DNA from: DATFVA01 sp963832355
Lineage (GTDB): Bacteria > Bacteroidota > Ignavibacteria > Ignavibacteriales > Ignavibacteriaceae
Assembly: GCA_963832355.1 (NCBI GenBank)
Contig: CAWHTX010000013.1
Span: 190,733-254,732, forward strand
Reading direction: 5' to 3'
DNA length: 64,000 bases
Shown here: one piece after another, positions 9,148 to 18,398 of the stretch
Layout: each line of letters starts with the position of its first letter
Numbering within the stretch: position 1 is the stretch's first letter
Translations under genes and position numbers: made by a program
Notes under the pieces: generated by a model
The model's database searches: none
Told to the model about the DNA's origin: nothing
What the model saw: the letters and a program-made list of their open reading frames with translations, nothing else

Positions 9148-11163
9148 TTATTCCCAGTCGTCTTCAAGGAGCCAGCCTTCTGCGAGTTCCTGCCTGATCC
9201 CTGTAATAAACCGTGATGGCTTGGAAAGTGTCATTCCTGCTTCTCTGTCGAACATATTCATTGGGTAGGTAATAAAAAGATTCTGCTTGGCCCTCGTTGA
9301 AGCTACATACATCAACCTTCGCTCCTCTTCCAAAGCATCAATGCTTTCAGCAGAGCGGTATGACGGAAAGAACCCTTCAACCGCATGAATAATAAACACA
9401 GAATGCCACTCCAATCCCTTTGCGGAATGTATCGTTGAGAGTGTCAGGTATTCTTCCTCCTTGTCTGCGGGACCAATATCGATTACACTGTCGATAATAG
9501 GCTCAATTGCCATATCAGCAAGCAGCGTATCCAGTGTTTTATAATTCTCCGCGATATTCTGGAATATTTCCATATCCTTATTCCGCTTATTAAAATCATC
9601 GTATTTCTGTTTGAAAATAGGATGATAGTAATCGAGCACCAGCTGAAGCTTTTCTGACGGAAGCGATTTTTCTGTATGAAGTTTATAAAGTAACTGGAAA
9701 AGATTTACCATCCTGTCGTTGTATTTGAAAGATGGCTGCTGATGGGGACTGGATTTAATCGATAGTCTTGCCAGCGCAAGTTCATCAAGAATCTTCTGGG
9801 CAGTCTTCGGACCCACGCCTTCATGCAGAAGCAGCACTCTGTACCAGCTTACAATGTCTTTGGGGTTTGCGGCAATTCTCAGGAATGCCAGCACATCTTT
9901 TATATGTGCAGTTTCGATAAACTTCATTCCGCCAAATTTCTGGAATGGAATGTTTGCCTTGCCGAGTTCAATTTCAAGATCAAAAGAGAAAAAAGATGAT
10001 CTGAAGAGAACCGCAATATCATTCAGGGGAATACCTTCTTCTCTTAATTCAAGGACCTTCTCAACAATAAATTTCGACTGAAGATTCTCCGTGGAGGCAG
10101 CAATAATATTGGGCAATGCTCCGCCGGGTTTCCTGGTATATAAATGCTTTTCGTATTTCTCGGCGGCTCTTTCGATAATATGATTTGTAAAATCAAGCAC
10201 CGGCTGTATGCTTCTGAAGTTTTCCTCAAGCTTGATGATCTTTACGTCCTTAAAGAGTTTCGGGAATTCCATTATGTTTTTGAAATTCGCACCCCGGAAT
10301 GAATAAATCGACTGGGAATCATCTCCCACAACCATAACATTGTTGTTATGCTGCGTAAGTCCCTTTACAATATCCGCCTGCAGTTTGTTAGTGTCCTGAT
10401 ATTCGTCTACCATAACAAAATTAATTGTAGACAAGAGCGATTTTGCGCCGGGGGAAAGTTCCTGAAGAAACTTATTAAGGTACACGAGCAGATCATCGTA
10501 ATCAAAAAGGTTATTTTTTCTTTTATATTCTTCAAAGACTTTTTTAATGGCAAGTATTTTATCGAGCTGTTCTATAAAGTGAGGATAGTCCTCTTCAATT
10601 ATATCTTCTACCCTACGGCCTGTATTCACGCTCAGGCTGTATACCTTATTAAGAGTCCGCTTATTGGGAAATCTCTTTTCCTTTCCTACAAGTCCCGACT
10701 GATTTCTTATCAGGTTAATGACATCTTCACTATCACCCTGATCCAGTATAGTAAATGAAGGATTTATACCAAGCGCCTTAGCATATTTACGAAGTGTCAG
10801 GTTAGCAAACGAGTGAAACGTACCGCCTCTTATTTTAGCGCAGCGGTTATCAAGTAGTATGGAAGCGCGGTTCATCATCTCATTAGCTGCTTTACGGGTG
10901 AAAGTAAGCAGGACAATCGACTGGGGATCATAGCCAAGCTCTACAAGTCTGGCCACGCGAAAAACAAGAGTCCTTGTTTTTCCTGTCCCCGCTCCCGCTA
11001 TTATAAGGTAAGCGCCTTCCAGAGCAGAAGCCGCTTCGTATTGAGCGGGATTCAGCTCGTTCTGGTAATTAATTGTGAAACGGGACTCATCCATTTCACG
11101 TTTAATAAAACCGGATTGTCCCGTTTCGTGTATTCGTTTTAATTTATATTTCTTCTGAATCAT
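9148..11163 (-). CDS. UvrD/Rep/PcrA-family ATP-dependent DNA helicase
   Basis: 671 residues, a 3'-5' superfamily 1A helicase. Visible motifs: Walker A AGAGTGKT (56-63), DEYQDTN (motif II, near 255), GDDSQSIYSFRGA (motif III, near 282), TIHSAKGLEW (motif V, near 580) and YVASTRAKQNLF (motif VI, near 622). Members unwind DNA in repair, replication restart and recombination control. It is slightly shorter than PcrA (about 720) because the C-terminal extension is missing. The ATG at 11163 overlaps the stop of the upstream gene, and the product carries about 35 extra residues before the usual NPAQYEA Q-motif. It is the third gene of the flotillin-led operon. Assigning it to UvrD, PcrA or Rep is not possible from the sequence alone. 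Confidence 0.93.
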   Translation of the reverse strand: MIQKKYKLKRIHETGQSGFIKREMDESRFTINYQNELNPAQYEAASALEGAYLIIAGAGTGKTRTLVFRVARLVELGYDPQSIVLLTFTRKAANEMMNRASILLDNRCAKIRGGTFHSFANLTLRKYAKALGINPSFTILDQGDSEDVINLIRNQSGLVGKEKRFPNKRTLNKVYSLSVNTGRRVEDIIEEDYPHFIEQLDKILAIKKVFEEYKRKNNLFDYDDLLVYLNKFLQELSPGAKSLLSTINFVMVDEYQDTNKLQADIVKGLTQHNNNVMVVGDDSQSIYSFRGANFKNIMEFPKLFKDVKIIKLEENFRSIQPVLDFTNHIIERAAEKYEKHLYTRKPGGALPNIIAASTENLQSKFIVEKVLELREEGIPLNDIAVLFRSSFFSFDLEIELGKANIPFQKFGGMKFIETAHIKDVLAFLRIAANPKDIVSWYRVLLLHEGVGPKTAQKILDELALARLSIKSSPHQQPSFKYNDRMVNLFQLLYKLHTEKSLPSEKLQLVLDYYHPIFKQKYDDFNKRNKDMEIFQNIAENYKTLDTLLADMAIEPIIDSVIDIGPADKEEEYLTLSTIHSAKGLEWHSVFIIHAVEGFFPSYRSAESIDALEEERRLMYVASTRAKQNLFITYPMNMFDREAGMTLSKPSRFITGIRQELAEGWLLEDDWE

Positions 11164-11813
11164 CTACGCAGGTATTTCGGCTTTCCTAATATCTCTGAAA
11201 AAACTATAAATTCTTTTAATGACTGTGGAGAATATATTTTTTTTCTTAAATCATCAAAAGGATAAGGTACTTCCTTATTGCGTTCAGCAAGCATGCGTTC
11301 AAATCTTTCTGCTTCTTTTTCAATAGCTGCATCAACTTTTGGTGATCCTTTTATAATCAGATAATGCGTGTGCCAGCTCTTATCCAGCTTATGTTCTGTC
11401 GTTGACTGCTCGTGCCATTCCTCCGACTCAGTGTGCCATTCCTTATTCTCTGAATGCCATTCAGAATCCTCCGAATGCCACTCGGAATCTTCAGTATGCC
11501 ATTCTTTATCTTCTGTATGTTCTGAGGGGGGTACTTTTCTCATTTCAGCTTTTTCGGCATCCGATTCCATTTTCCGCTGACTGGTATAATCACTTTCTCC
11601 CTTGAACAAACCTTCGATTTCTTTAAGGATATCGTATTCGCCCTGCGTTCCTTTTTTTTCATAACCCGGTGAAGAATAATTATTCCTGGTGCTGTCATCA
11701 GGACTATTCGAAGGGCGGGGCGGAGTTTTCCCTTTATCCTTTTTCTTAAACAGAGAGTTAAGAAATGCGAATATTATGAACAGGTAAATAAGTATTTGAA
11801 TATACTCGCTCAT
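11160..11813 (-). CDS. Membrane-anchored protein with Trp-His heptad repeats, function unknown
   Basis: 217 residues; I do not recognise the family. Residues 3-20 form a hydrophobic helix (IQILIYLFIIFAFLNSLF), then a lysine- and proline-rich linker. Residues about 100-140 contain five tandem seven-residue repeats of the type E-[DNS]-x-E-W-H-[ST], then a partial copy (DKSWHTH). The C-terminal 70 residues are charged and end in a small conserved-looking region (LKEFIVFSEILGKPKYLR), which resembles the C-terminal tail of hypothetical proteins of this phylum. The regular Trp-His-Glu spacing suggests metal or heme binding or a cytosolic scaffold; that is inference. It overlaps flotillin (1 base) and the helicase (4 bases), so all three are co-translated. 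Confidence 0.75.
   Translation of the reverse strand: MSEYIQILIYLFIIFAFLNSLFKKKDKGKTPPRPSNSPDDSTRNNYSSPGYEKKGTQGEYDILKEIEGLFKGESDYTSQRKMESDAEKAEMRKVPPSEHTEDKEWHTEDSEWHSEDSEWHSENKEWHTESEEWHEQSTTEHKLDKSWHTHYLIIKGSPKVDAAIEKEAERFERMLAERNKEVPYPFDDLRKKIYSPQSLKEFIVFSEILGKPKYLRR
11413..11517 (-). repeat. Five 21-bp tandem repeats coding for E-W-H heptads
   Basis: On the plus strand TGCCA recurs at 11413, 11434, 11455, 11476 and 11497, exactly 21 bases apart. The units keep the Trp-His codons and vary at synonymous and neighbouring positions, so the array is diverged rather than freshly duplicated and selection may be keeping W and H. Confidence 0.9.
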
Positions 11814-12802
11814 CAGCTGTCTTTATCCTTTTTCCTCTCAGGTTTGGAAATAGCGTTTCTCATATCTGTATCTGATTGAATATTCTTCATCCCGTAATAA
11901 TCCATAATACCTAGATTTCCTGATCTGAATGCCTCAGCCATTGCTTTTGGCACTTCAGCCTCGGCTTCAACCACTCTTGCACGCTGTTTTGCAACTTCTG
12001 CAATGTTTTCCTGCTCGGTTGCCACTGCAGCAGCGCGTCTTTCTTCCGCTTTCGCACGGGCAATCTTAAGATCAGCTTCAGCCTGATCAGTCTGCAGTTT
12101 TGCGCCGATATTCTCCCCGACGTCCACATCTGCAATATCAATTGAAAGTATCTCAAAAGCAGTACCTGAATCAAGTCCTTTTGCAAGAACACTTTTCGAG
12201 ATCCTGTCGGGATTTTCAAGAACGTGCTTATGAGAATCGCTTGACCCGATTGTAGACACGATTCCCTCGCCAACCCTTGCCAGGATAGTTGCTTCACCGG
12301 CGCCGCCCACAAGTCTCTCAATATTGGCACGAACAGTAATTCTGGCGATCGCCTTCAGCTGAATGCCGTCTTTTGCCACTGCAGCTACCACCGGTGTCTC
12401 AATTACTTTGGGCAGGACTGACATTTTGACAGCTTCTAAGACATCACGGCCTGCCAAATCTATCGCAGTTGCACGCTCAAATGTCAGACCCAGGTTCGCT
12501 TTGTCTGCCGAAACCAGTGCATTGATGACTTTTACAACATTTCCACCAGCCAGGTAATGAGCTTCAAGTTTATTCTGTTCCACCTGAATACCGGCTTTAG
12601 TTGCTGTAATCATACTTCTGACGATTACCACCGGGGGAACTTTTCTTAGCCGCATTCCGATCAGATCTTTAAAGATCTTTAATTTTACCCCTGAAAAATA
12701 GGCCGTAATAAACAGTCCTATTGGAACAAAATAGAGGAAAACGATTAAAAAGAGTATTATTGCTATTATTATTACGATTGATAGTCCGGTTAAGGCTTCC
12801 AT
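11813..12802 (-). CDS. floA: Flotillin-like membrane microdomain protein FloA
   Basis: 329 residues, the usual size for FloA (UPF0365/YqfA). A long hydrophobic N-terminal segment (about 5-45, VIIIAIILFLIVFLYFVPIGLFITAYFSGV) anchors it. A SPFH/band-7 domain follows, with the FloA hallmarks AKAGIQVEQNKLEAHYLAGGNV, VVAAVAKDGIQLKAIARITVRANIERLVGGAGE and a glutamate/alanine-rich coiled coil (about 230-290, AKAEERRAAAVATEQENIAEVAKQ). FloA forms detergent-resistant membrane platforms that organise secretion, signalling and cell-wall enzymes. A GGAGAG ribosome binding site precedes the start. It leads an operon with the Trp-His repeat protein and the helicase, an uncommon set of neighbours. Confidence 0.93.
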   Translation of the reverse strand: MEALTGLSIVIIIAIILFLIVFLYFVPIGLFITAYFSGVKLKIFKDLIGMRLRKVPPVVIVRSMITATKAGIQVEQNKLEAHYLAGGNVVKVINALVSADKANLGLTFERATAIDLAGRDVLEAVKMSVLPKVIETPVVAAVAKDGIQLKAIARITVRANIERLVGGAGEATILARVGEGIVSTIGSSDSHKHVLENPDRISKSVLAKGLDSGTAFEILSIDIADVDVGENIGAKLQTDQAEADLKIARAKAEERRAAAVATEQENIAEVAKQRARVVEAEAEVPKAMAEAFRSGNLGIMDYYGMKNIQSDTDMRNAISKPERKKDKDS

Positions 12803-13197
12803 TGCGAGCTCTCCAAGAATTTTTAATTGGATTTTAATTTTAACATATATTTACTTTATTAGCAATAAATGGAGCATTTTTTAGACAGATAACTTCTTTT
12901 TGGGAAAAGTTAAAATTGAACAGGAGATGGGATTTCGGCTTAAAAATTGATTTCAGCTACTCATGCAACCTACCTCACTTTCAATGGTATAATAATTGTT
13001 TAATTATCAAAGAGAATGAACTCGATGCAGAAATTTATGGTTTAATTTAAGGAAGTGAATTTTAGTAATTATAAATAATAATAAATGAGGGATTTTTTTG
13101 AATTTTTGCCAGCTTGATTGCAGAATTATCTATTTATATATTAACAAGAGAGTTTAGCAGAAGCGTAAAAAACCTCATTTGAAAGTAAGGAATCATT
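12803..13197. other. AT-rich divergent regulatory region between floA and clpC
   Basis: 395 bases with no gene seen. It must contain divergent promoters for floA and clpC. I found no CIRCE element (TTAGCACTC-N9-GAGTGCTAA) and no clear CtsR-type heptad repeat. A TATAAT at 12988-12993 has no good -35 partner. Confidence 0.45.
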
Positions 13198-15708
13198 ATG
13201 GATGGAAATTTCTCAGACAGACTTCAGGATGTAATCAGGTTAAGCCGTGAAGAAGCTCTTCGGCTTGGCCATGACTATATCGGTACTGAGCACTTATTGT
13301 TAGGAATAATCAGGGAAGGACAGGGTGTAGCTGTTAGAATTCTAAGGAATCTCGACTGCGATCTTATGAAACTGAAGAAAGCGATCGAAGATACTGTCAG
13401 AACGTCAGGCGGCACTCTAACAATTGGAAATATCCCGCTTACGAAACAGGCTGAAAAGGTATTGAAAATTACGCAGATTGAATCGAAAATTTATAAGGCA
13501 GATGTTATCGGAACGGAGCATTTACTTTTATCGCTGTTGAGGGATGAAGACAATATTGCTACCCAGATACTTCACCAGTTTAACGTGACATACGATTCTG
13601 CAAGGGCAGAACTGAATTCAATGTTAAGCAGCAAGAATCCGAAAGATCCCGCAGGAGCTGTTCCGCCTGCCGATAAAAAAGTTGAAAGAACGAAGACACC
13701 TGTTCTCGATAATTTCGGTCGTGATCTTACCAAGCTGGCAATGGAGGATAAACTTGATCCTGTTGTGGGCAGGGAGAGAGAGATCGAGCGGGTTGCGCAG
13801 ATCTTAAGCCGAAGGAAAAAGAACAACCCTGTTCTGATCGGCGAACCGGGCGTAGGTAAAACAGCTATAGCCGAGGGACTTGCTTTAAGAATAATGCAGA
13901 AGAAAGTTCCCCGTATCCTACAGGATAAAAGAGTTGTTACTCTTGACCTTGCAGGATTGGTTGCCGGAACAAAATACCGCGGTCAGTTTGAAGAGCGAAT
14001 GAAGGCATTGATGAATGAGCTTGAAAAAGCAAACGAAGTTATTCTTTTCATCGATGAGCTTCATACTATAGTAGGTGCTGGCGGTGCTTCGGGATCGCTC
14101 GATGCATCAAACATGTTCAAACCTGCACTTGCACGCGGCGATATTCAGTGTATTGGTGCAACTACACTCGATGAATACCGCAAGTATATCGAAACTGACG
14201 GTGCGCTCGACAGAAGGTTTCAGAAAGTTATGGTTGAACCGCCGACATATGAAGAAACACTGCAGATATTAAACAACATCAAGTTTAAATATGAAGAGCA
14301 TCACCATGTAAAATACAGCTCAGATGCTATTGATTCAGCTGTAAAACTGAGCAACCGTTATATAACCGACAGGCATCTGCCTGATAAAGCGATCGACGTA
14401 ATAGATGAGGCAGGATCAAGAGTACATATGGGCAACTTTGAAGTTCCCCAGGAGGTTCTTGATCTTGAAGAAAGTATTGAAAAGGTAAGAGTAGAAAAAG
14501 CGACCGTTGTAAAAAGACAGGATTATGAAGAAGCTGCCCGATTAAGGGACAAGGAAAGAAACCTTCAGTCGGATCTTGAAATAGCACGCAGGGAATGGGA
14601 AGCGAAGACAAAGGATATAGTTCATGATGTTAATGAAGAGGATATTGCCACTGTTGTTGCTATGATGACAGGTATCCCTGTTAACCGTGTAGCGCAGACT
14701 GAATCTGAAAAGCTTCTGAATATGACTGACGCTCTGAAGAAACAGATCGTAGGTCAGGATGAAGCAGTAGGCAAGCTTACAAAAGCGATCCGCAGAACAA
14801 GAGCAGGATTAAAGAATCCGAACAGACCTATAGGAAGCTTCATCTTCCTTGGTCCTACCGGTGTCGGTAAAACAGAGCTTTGTAAGGCGCTTGCTCGTTA
14901 CCTGTTCGACAGCGAGAATGCGCTTATAAGAATTGATATGAGTGAGTATATGGAGAAATTCTCACTTTCCCGTCTGGTTGGAGCGCCTCCCGGATACGTC
15001 GGATACGAAGAAGGCGGTCAGCTTACAGAGAAAGTTCGCAGAAGACCATATTCAGTAGTACTTTTCGATGAGATCGAAAAAGCTCACCCGGATATATTCA
15101 GTATCCTTCTGCAGGTGCTTGATGACGGAATGCTCACCGATAGTCTCGGCAGGAAAGTTGACTTCAAGAATACAATCATTATAATGACATCGAATATCGG
15201 AGCAAGGGATATAAAGAACATCAGCTCATTTGGTTTCGGAGGCGAGAGTGAAGCAGACAGATACTCAAGTCTAAAGAACACTGTTGAAGAAGCGATGAGA
15301 AAGCTGTTCAATCCTGAATTCCTTAACCGTGTTGATGAAACGATCGTATTCAGAAATCTCGAGAAAGAAGATATACTTCAGATCATCGATATTGAGATGG
15401 AGGATCTGCTGAAGAATATTCACGACAACAAGATGGAGCTGACTCTGGATCAGACAGCGAAAGAATTCCTGGTAGAGAAAGGATTCGACCAGAAATTCGG
15501 TGCGAGACCATTGAGACGTGCAATACAAAAGTATGTTGAAGATCCTATTGCCGAAGAGATACTCAGAGGCAAGTTCAAGGAAGGCTCCAATATTGTAGCA
15601 AAACATGTTGAGAATATGGAAGAACTCATCTTTGTAAATGATAATATGGATATAAATATTACCGATGAGGAAGAAGAACAACCCGGTAAAGGTGAGTCAG
15701 GCTCATAA
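13198..15708 (+). CDS. clpC: ATP-dependent Clp protease ATPase subunit ClpC
   Basis: 836 residues, the normal size for ClpC. Two Clp-N repeats (about 1-150; IGTEHLLLGIIREGQG and IGTEHLLLSLLRDEDN) precede AAA+ module 1 with Walker A GEPGVGKT (215-222), an UVR-type linker (EEAARLRDKERNLQ, about 443-456) that separates ClpC from ClpA and ClpB, and AAA+ module 2 with GPTGVGKT (about 552-559) followed by the ClpB D2-small C-domain. As a hexamer it unfolds substrates and threads them into ClpP for degradation in protein quality control and stress. No mcsA, mcsB or ctsR gene lies next to it. The gene stands alone with its own terminator. Confidence 0.96.
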   Translation: MDGNFSDRLQDVIRLSREEALRLGHDYIGTEHLLLGIIREGQGVAVRILRNLDCDLMKLKKAIEDTVRTSGGTLTIGNIPLTKQAEKVLKITQIESKIYKADVIGTEHLLLSLLRDEDNIATQILHQFNVTYDSARAELNSMLSSKNPKDPAGAVPPADKKVERTKTPVLDNFGRDLTKLAMEDKLDPVVGREREIERVAQILSRRKKNNPVLIGEPGVGKTAIAEGLALRIMQKKVPRILQDKRVVTLDLAGLVAGTKYRGQFEERMKALMNELEKANEVILFIDELHTIVGAGGASGSLDASNMFKPALARGDIQCIGATTLDEYRKYIETDGALDRRFQKVMVEPPTYEETLQILNNIKFKYEEHHHVKYSSDAIDSAVKLSNRYITDRHLPDKAIDVIDEAGSRVHMGNFEVPQEVLDLEESIEKVRVEKATVVKRQDYEEAARLRDKERNLQSDLEIARREWEAKTKDIVHDVNEEDIATVVAMMTGIPVNRVAQTESEKLLNMTDALKKQIVGQDEAVGKLTKAIRRTRAGLKNPNRPIGSFIFLGPTGVGKTELCKALARYLFDSENALIRIDMSEYMEKFSLSRLVGAPPGYVGYEEGGQLTEKVRRRPYSVVLFDEIEKAHPDIFSILLQVLDDGMLTDSLGRKVDFKNTIIIMTSNIGARDIKNISSFGFGGESEADRYSSLKNTVEEAMRKLFNPEFLNRVDETIVFRNLEKEDILQIIDIEMEDLLKNIHDNKMELTLDQTAKEFLVEKGFDQKFGARPLRRAIQKYVEDPIAEEILRGKFKEGSNIVAKHVENMEELIFVNDNMDINITDEEEEQPGKGESGS

Positions 15709-15741
15709 TATTGTGTGAGTGGTTACATACCGTAAACACTG

Positions 15742-15774
15742 AAAGGCGTATTTCTTTTAATACGCCTTTTTTTT
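15742..15774 (+). terminator. Rho-independent terminator of clpC
   Basis: A perfect 9-bp stem, AAAGGCGTA (15742-15750) with TACGCCTTT (15761-15769), around a 10-base loop, ending in a run of T residues. Confidence 0.92.
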
Positions 15775-15813
15775 ATTTAAATTTCATTTTTGAAACGTTA
15801 GTCCTAAACGACA

Positions 15814-15874
15814 TGTCATTCTGAATTTATTTCAGAATCTAAACAATGTGTCATTCCGAACATGTTCGGAATCT
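15814..15874. repeat. Two copies of a dispersed imperfect palindrome (TGTCATTC family)
   Basis: Copy one (15814-15840) contains the inverted arms ATTCTGAA and TTCAGAAT around TTTAT. Copy two (15849-15874) has compensating changes, ATTCCGAA and TTCGGAAT around CATG. The first copy is base-for-base identical over 27 bases to a copy at 57903-57929. Such mobile REP-like palindromes are common between genes in related genomes. Both sites here are in gaps between genes. Confidence 0.8.
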
Positions 15875-15910
15875 ATAAGAATAGAATAATTATAACAACA
15901 ACAGGAGGCG

Positions 15911-16192
15911 ATGATGCAGGCACTGGAAGAAACTAAAATTAATGAGAAGATCGGCAGTCTGAAAGGCTGGGAATACAAAAACAACCAGATAGGGAAAGAA
16001 TACGAGCTAAAGGACTTTAAGGAGGCGCTGAGCTTTGTGAATAAAATAGGCGACAGGGCAGAGGAAATGGATCATCATCCCGATATATTTCTGCACGACT
16101 GGAACAAAGTGAAGATAACCGTTTCTACCCACAGCGCCGGCGGTATTACCGAGAACGATTTCAAGCTGGCAGAGAAAATCGAAAACATCTGA
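15911..16192 (+). CDS. 4a-hydroxytetrahydrobiopterin (pterin-4a-carbinolamine) dehydratase
   Basis: 93 residues, a complete small DCoH/PhhB fold. The conserved block EEMDHHPDIFLHDWNKVKITVSTHSAGGITENDFKLAEKI contains the active-site His pair and the second conserved His, described here only by its key residues HHP, W and H. The enzyme dehydrates 4a-hydroxy-pterin made by aromatic amino acid hydroxylases, or acts in molybdopterin-related metabolism in organisms without them. Two consecutive ATGs follow an AGGAGG: the second, at 15914, has the better spacing (5 bases). It is followed by the TPR gene after 9 bases. Confidence 0.92.
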   Translation: MMQALEETKINEKIGSLKGWEYKNNQIGKEYELKDFKEALSFVNKIGDRAEEMDHHPDIFLHDWNKVKITVSTHSAGGITENDFKLAEKIENI

Positions 16193-16201
16193 TTTCCGGA
16201 A

Positions 16202-16513
16202 ATGAACAAACGACTTGAAGGACTGCTGGAGTTTTATAAAAAGGATCCGAACGATCCTTTTACTTTATACGGACTGGCACTTGAGTATATGTCGGACCAG
16301 CAGTTTGATGCAGCGGAAAAATATTTCCGGCTGCTGCTTGATAGCGATCCGGATTATGTTCCAGGGTATCTCCAGTATGCTCAGCTTAAAGAAAAGCAGG
16401 ACAAAATTGATGAAGCTAAAGAACTTTACAGCAGGGGAATAGAGGCGGCAATTAAATCAGGAGATAAAAAATCAGTAAAAGAAATGGAGGATTTCCTTAG
16501 TGATCTCGAATGA
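16202..16513 (+). CDS. Small TPR-repeat protein
   Basis: 103 residues made almost wholly of tetratricopeptide helices (PFTLYGLALEYMSDQQFDAAEKYFRLLLDSDP, then YVPGYLQYAQLKEKQDKIDEAKELYSRGIEAA, described by their alternating A/G/Y packing positions). No signal peptide, so cytoplasmic. TPRs mediate protein-protein contacts; no partner can be inferred. The stop overlaps the pyrE start by 14 bases, so translation of the two is probably coupled. Confidence 0.85.
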   Translation: MNKRLEGLLEFYKKDPNDPFTLYGLALEYMSDQQFDAAEKYFRLLLDSDPDYVPGYLQYAQLKEKQDKIDEAKELYSRGIEAAIKSGDKKSVKEMEDFLSDLE

Positions 16514-17084
16514 AAATGATATTCTTGACATCTTTAAAAAAACAGGGGCTTTGCTACAGGGACATTTTCTACTTACTTCAGGAAGACACAGCAATATGTA
16601 CTTCCAGTGTGCTAAAGTGCTTCAGTATCCTGAATATACGGAGCAGGTCTGCCGCATCATTGCGGATTATTTCAAAGACTATGAAATCGATACTGTGATT
16701 TCACCTGCTATGGGTGGAATAATTGTGGGACAGGAAGTTGCCCGCCAGCTCGACAAAAGATCTATATTTGCCGAAAGAGAAGACAAGAAGCTGACATTGA
16801 GGAGAGGCTTTACTATAGACAAGGGAGAAAAGGTATTAGTATGTGAAGACGTTGTTACAACGGGCGGATCTGTTTTCGAGGTAATAGATATAGTTAAAGA
16901 GCAGGGCGGTGAAGTGGCAGGAGTAGGTTTCATTGTCGACCGCAGCAACGGGAAAGTCAATTTCGGATATCCTCAGAAGAGCACAATGAAAATGGAGGTG
17001 GTTTCTTATACACCTGACGAATGTCCTCTTTGCAAAGAAAATATTCCTCTCGTCAAACCGGGATCCAGAAAAGTTATAGCCTGA
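16500..17084 (+). CDS. pyrE: Orotate phosphoribosyltransferase
   Basis: 194 residues, typical of PyrE. It joins orotate to PRPP to make OMP in de novo pyrimidine synthesis. The PRPP-binding motif is VLVCEDVVTTGGSV (about 115-128); the flexible-loop region is FAEREDKKLTLRRGF. The C-terminus carries a CPLC motif (about 175) typical of a subset of PyrE proteins. The start is a GTG at 16500 preceded by GGAGG within the TPR gene; the nearby ATG at 16510 is out of frame. No other pyrimidine gene lies in the window. Confidence 0.95.
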   Translation: MISNENDILDIFKKTGALLQGHFLLTSGRHSNMYFQCAKVLQYPEYTEQVCRIIADYFKDYEIDTVISPAMGGIIVGQEVARQLDKRSIFAEREDKKLTLRRGFTIDKGEKVLVCEDVVTTGGSVFEVIDIVKEQGGEVAGVGFIVDRSNGKVNFGYPQKSTMKMEVVSYTPDECPLCKENIPLVKPGSRKVIA

Positions 17085-17123
17085 TTTTATATTTTTGGGA
17101 TATGTTCTAATTATTATTCCGGA

Positions 17124-18398
17124 ATGACAATGAAAACCATCCTTATAATTTTGTTAGCTTCGGTTACCTTGTTCCCGCAGGTTAATTTCGATCAATATTT
17201 TAAAGATAAAACCTTAAGAGTTGATTACTTCCATACGGGCGACAGTCTTAATGATTCATATTCAATCGATGAGCTGAAAGAAGAGCCTTACTGGGGAGGA
17301 TCAAAAACCAGTCTTATCGATACTTTTAATTACGGGCGATATAAAGTTAAGGTGTTCGACCAGGAAGAAAACAAGCTGATCTTTTCACATACCTATTCGA
17401 CATTATTTGATGAGTGGCAGACAACGGACGAAGCAAAACATACGGTGAAAACCTTCAGCGAAACTGTTACTATGCCATTCCCGAAGGAGAAGATAAGGGT
17501 AGAGTTTTACAGTCGCGACAGATTGAATGCACTTCATAAAAAATTCGAATACAGCGTTGATCCGGACAACTATTTTATCTCACCGGAAAGACCCCTTGAA
17601 TATCCTTCATTTGAAGTTGTTCACAACGGCGATCCTGCGGTTAAGGTGGATATAGTGATGCTTCCGGAAGGATATACAAAAGATGAGATGGATGAATTTA
17701 AATCCGATTGTAATAAATTTGCCGGATACCTTTTTAATGTATCGCCCTATTCGGAAAATAAGGATAAATTTAACATATGGGGCGTTGAGGCGCCTTCTCC
17801 TGAGGAGGGAACGGATATTCCGGAAAGAGGAATATGGAAAAAAACGCTGATGAATACTGAATTTTATACATTCGACCTTGAAAGGTATTTGATGACATCG
17901 GATTATAAGTCAGTACGCGATCTGGCAGCCAATGCACCATACGACCAGATCTATATACTGGTCAACTCCGGTAAATACGGCGGCGGAGCTATCTATAATT
18001 ACTATTCTGTATGTGTTAATAATAATATGTTCAGTGAGTATGTGTTCTCGCATGAATTCGGACATGGTTTTGCTTTCCTGGCTGATGAATATTATACATC
18101 TGATGTAGCCTATAATGATTTTTACCCGTTAAATGTTGAACCTCTCGAACCGAATATTACAACGCTGGTTGACTTTGATTCGAAATGGAAAGATATGGTA
18201 GATAAGAATACTCCTATTCCTACACCAGCTACAGCGGAATATGCGCATAAGGTAGGAGTTTTTGAAGGCGGGGGATATGCCGCGAAGGGAATATACCGCC
18301 CTTATGAGGACTGCAGTATGAAAACCGCAACAGTAAATAATTTTTGTCCTGTCTGTAAGCGGGCCATTCAGGAGATGATAGATTTTTTAACTAATTGA
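17124..18398 (+). CDS. Secreted M64-family (IgA peptidase-like) zinc metallopeptidase
   Basis: 424 residues. Signal peptide of about 18-20 residues (ILIILLASVTLFPQ). An N-terminal beta domain (about 20-150, peptidase M64 N-terminal type) precedes the catalytic domain, which begins near VDIVMLPEGYTKDEM. The zinc motif HEFGH lies at about residues 310-314, with LADEYY following as the probable third ligand region. CPVCK near the C-terminus may form a disulfide or bind metal. The family is named after Clostridium ramosum IgA protease, but most members from free-living bacteria are general secreted peptidases. A second ATG at 17130 is an equally good start. No sorting domain, so periplasmic or released by another route. 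Confidence 0.9.
   Translation: MTMKTILIILLASVTLFPQVNFDQYFKDKTLRVDYFHTGDSLNDSYSIDELKEEPYWGGSKTSLIDTFNYGRYKVKVFDQEENKLIFSHTYSTLFDEWQTTDEAKHTVKTFSETVTMPFPKEKIRVEFYSRDRLNALHKKFEYSVDPDNYFISPERPLEYPSFEVVHNGDPAVKVDIVMLPEGYTKDEMDEFKSDCNKFAGYLFNVSPYSENKDKFNIWGVEAPSPEEGTDIPERGIWKKTLMNTEFYTFDLERYLMTSDYKSVRDLAANAPYDQIYILVNSGKYGGGAIYNYYSVCVNNNMFSEYVFSHEFGHGFAFLADEYYTSDVAYNDFYPLNVEPLEPNITTLVDFDSKWKDMVDKNTPIPTPATAEYAHKVGVFEGGGYAAKGIYRPYEDCSMKTATVNNFCPVCKRAIQEMIDFLTN

Noticed and set aside
10348..10758. Plus-strand frame of 136 codons inside the helicase gene
   Set aside because: It is antisense to a well-supported helicase coding region and has no family features.
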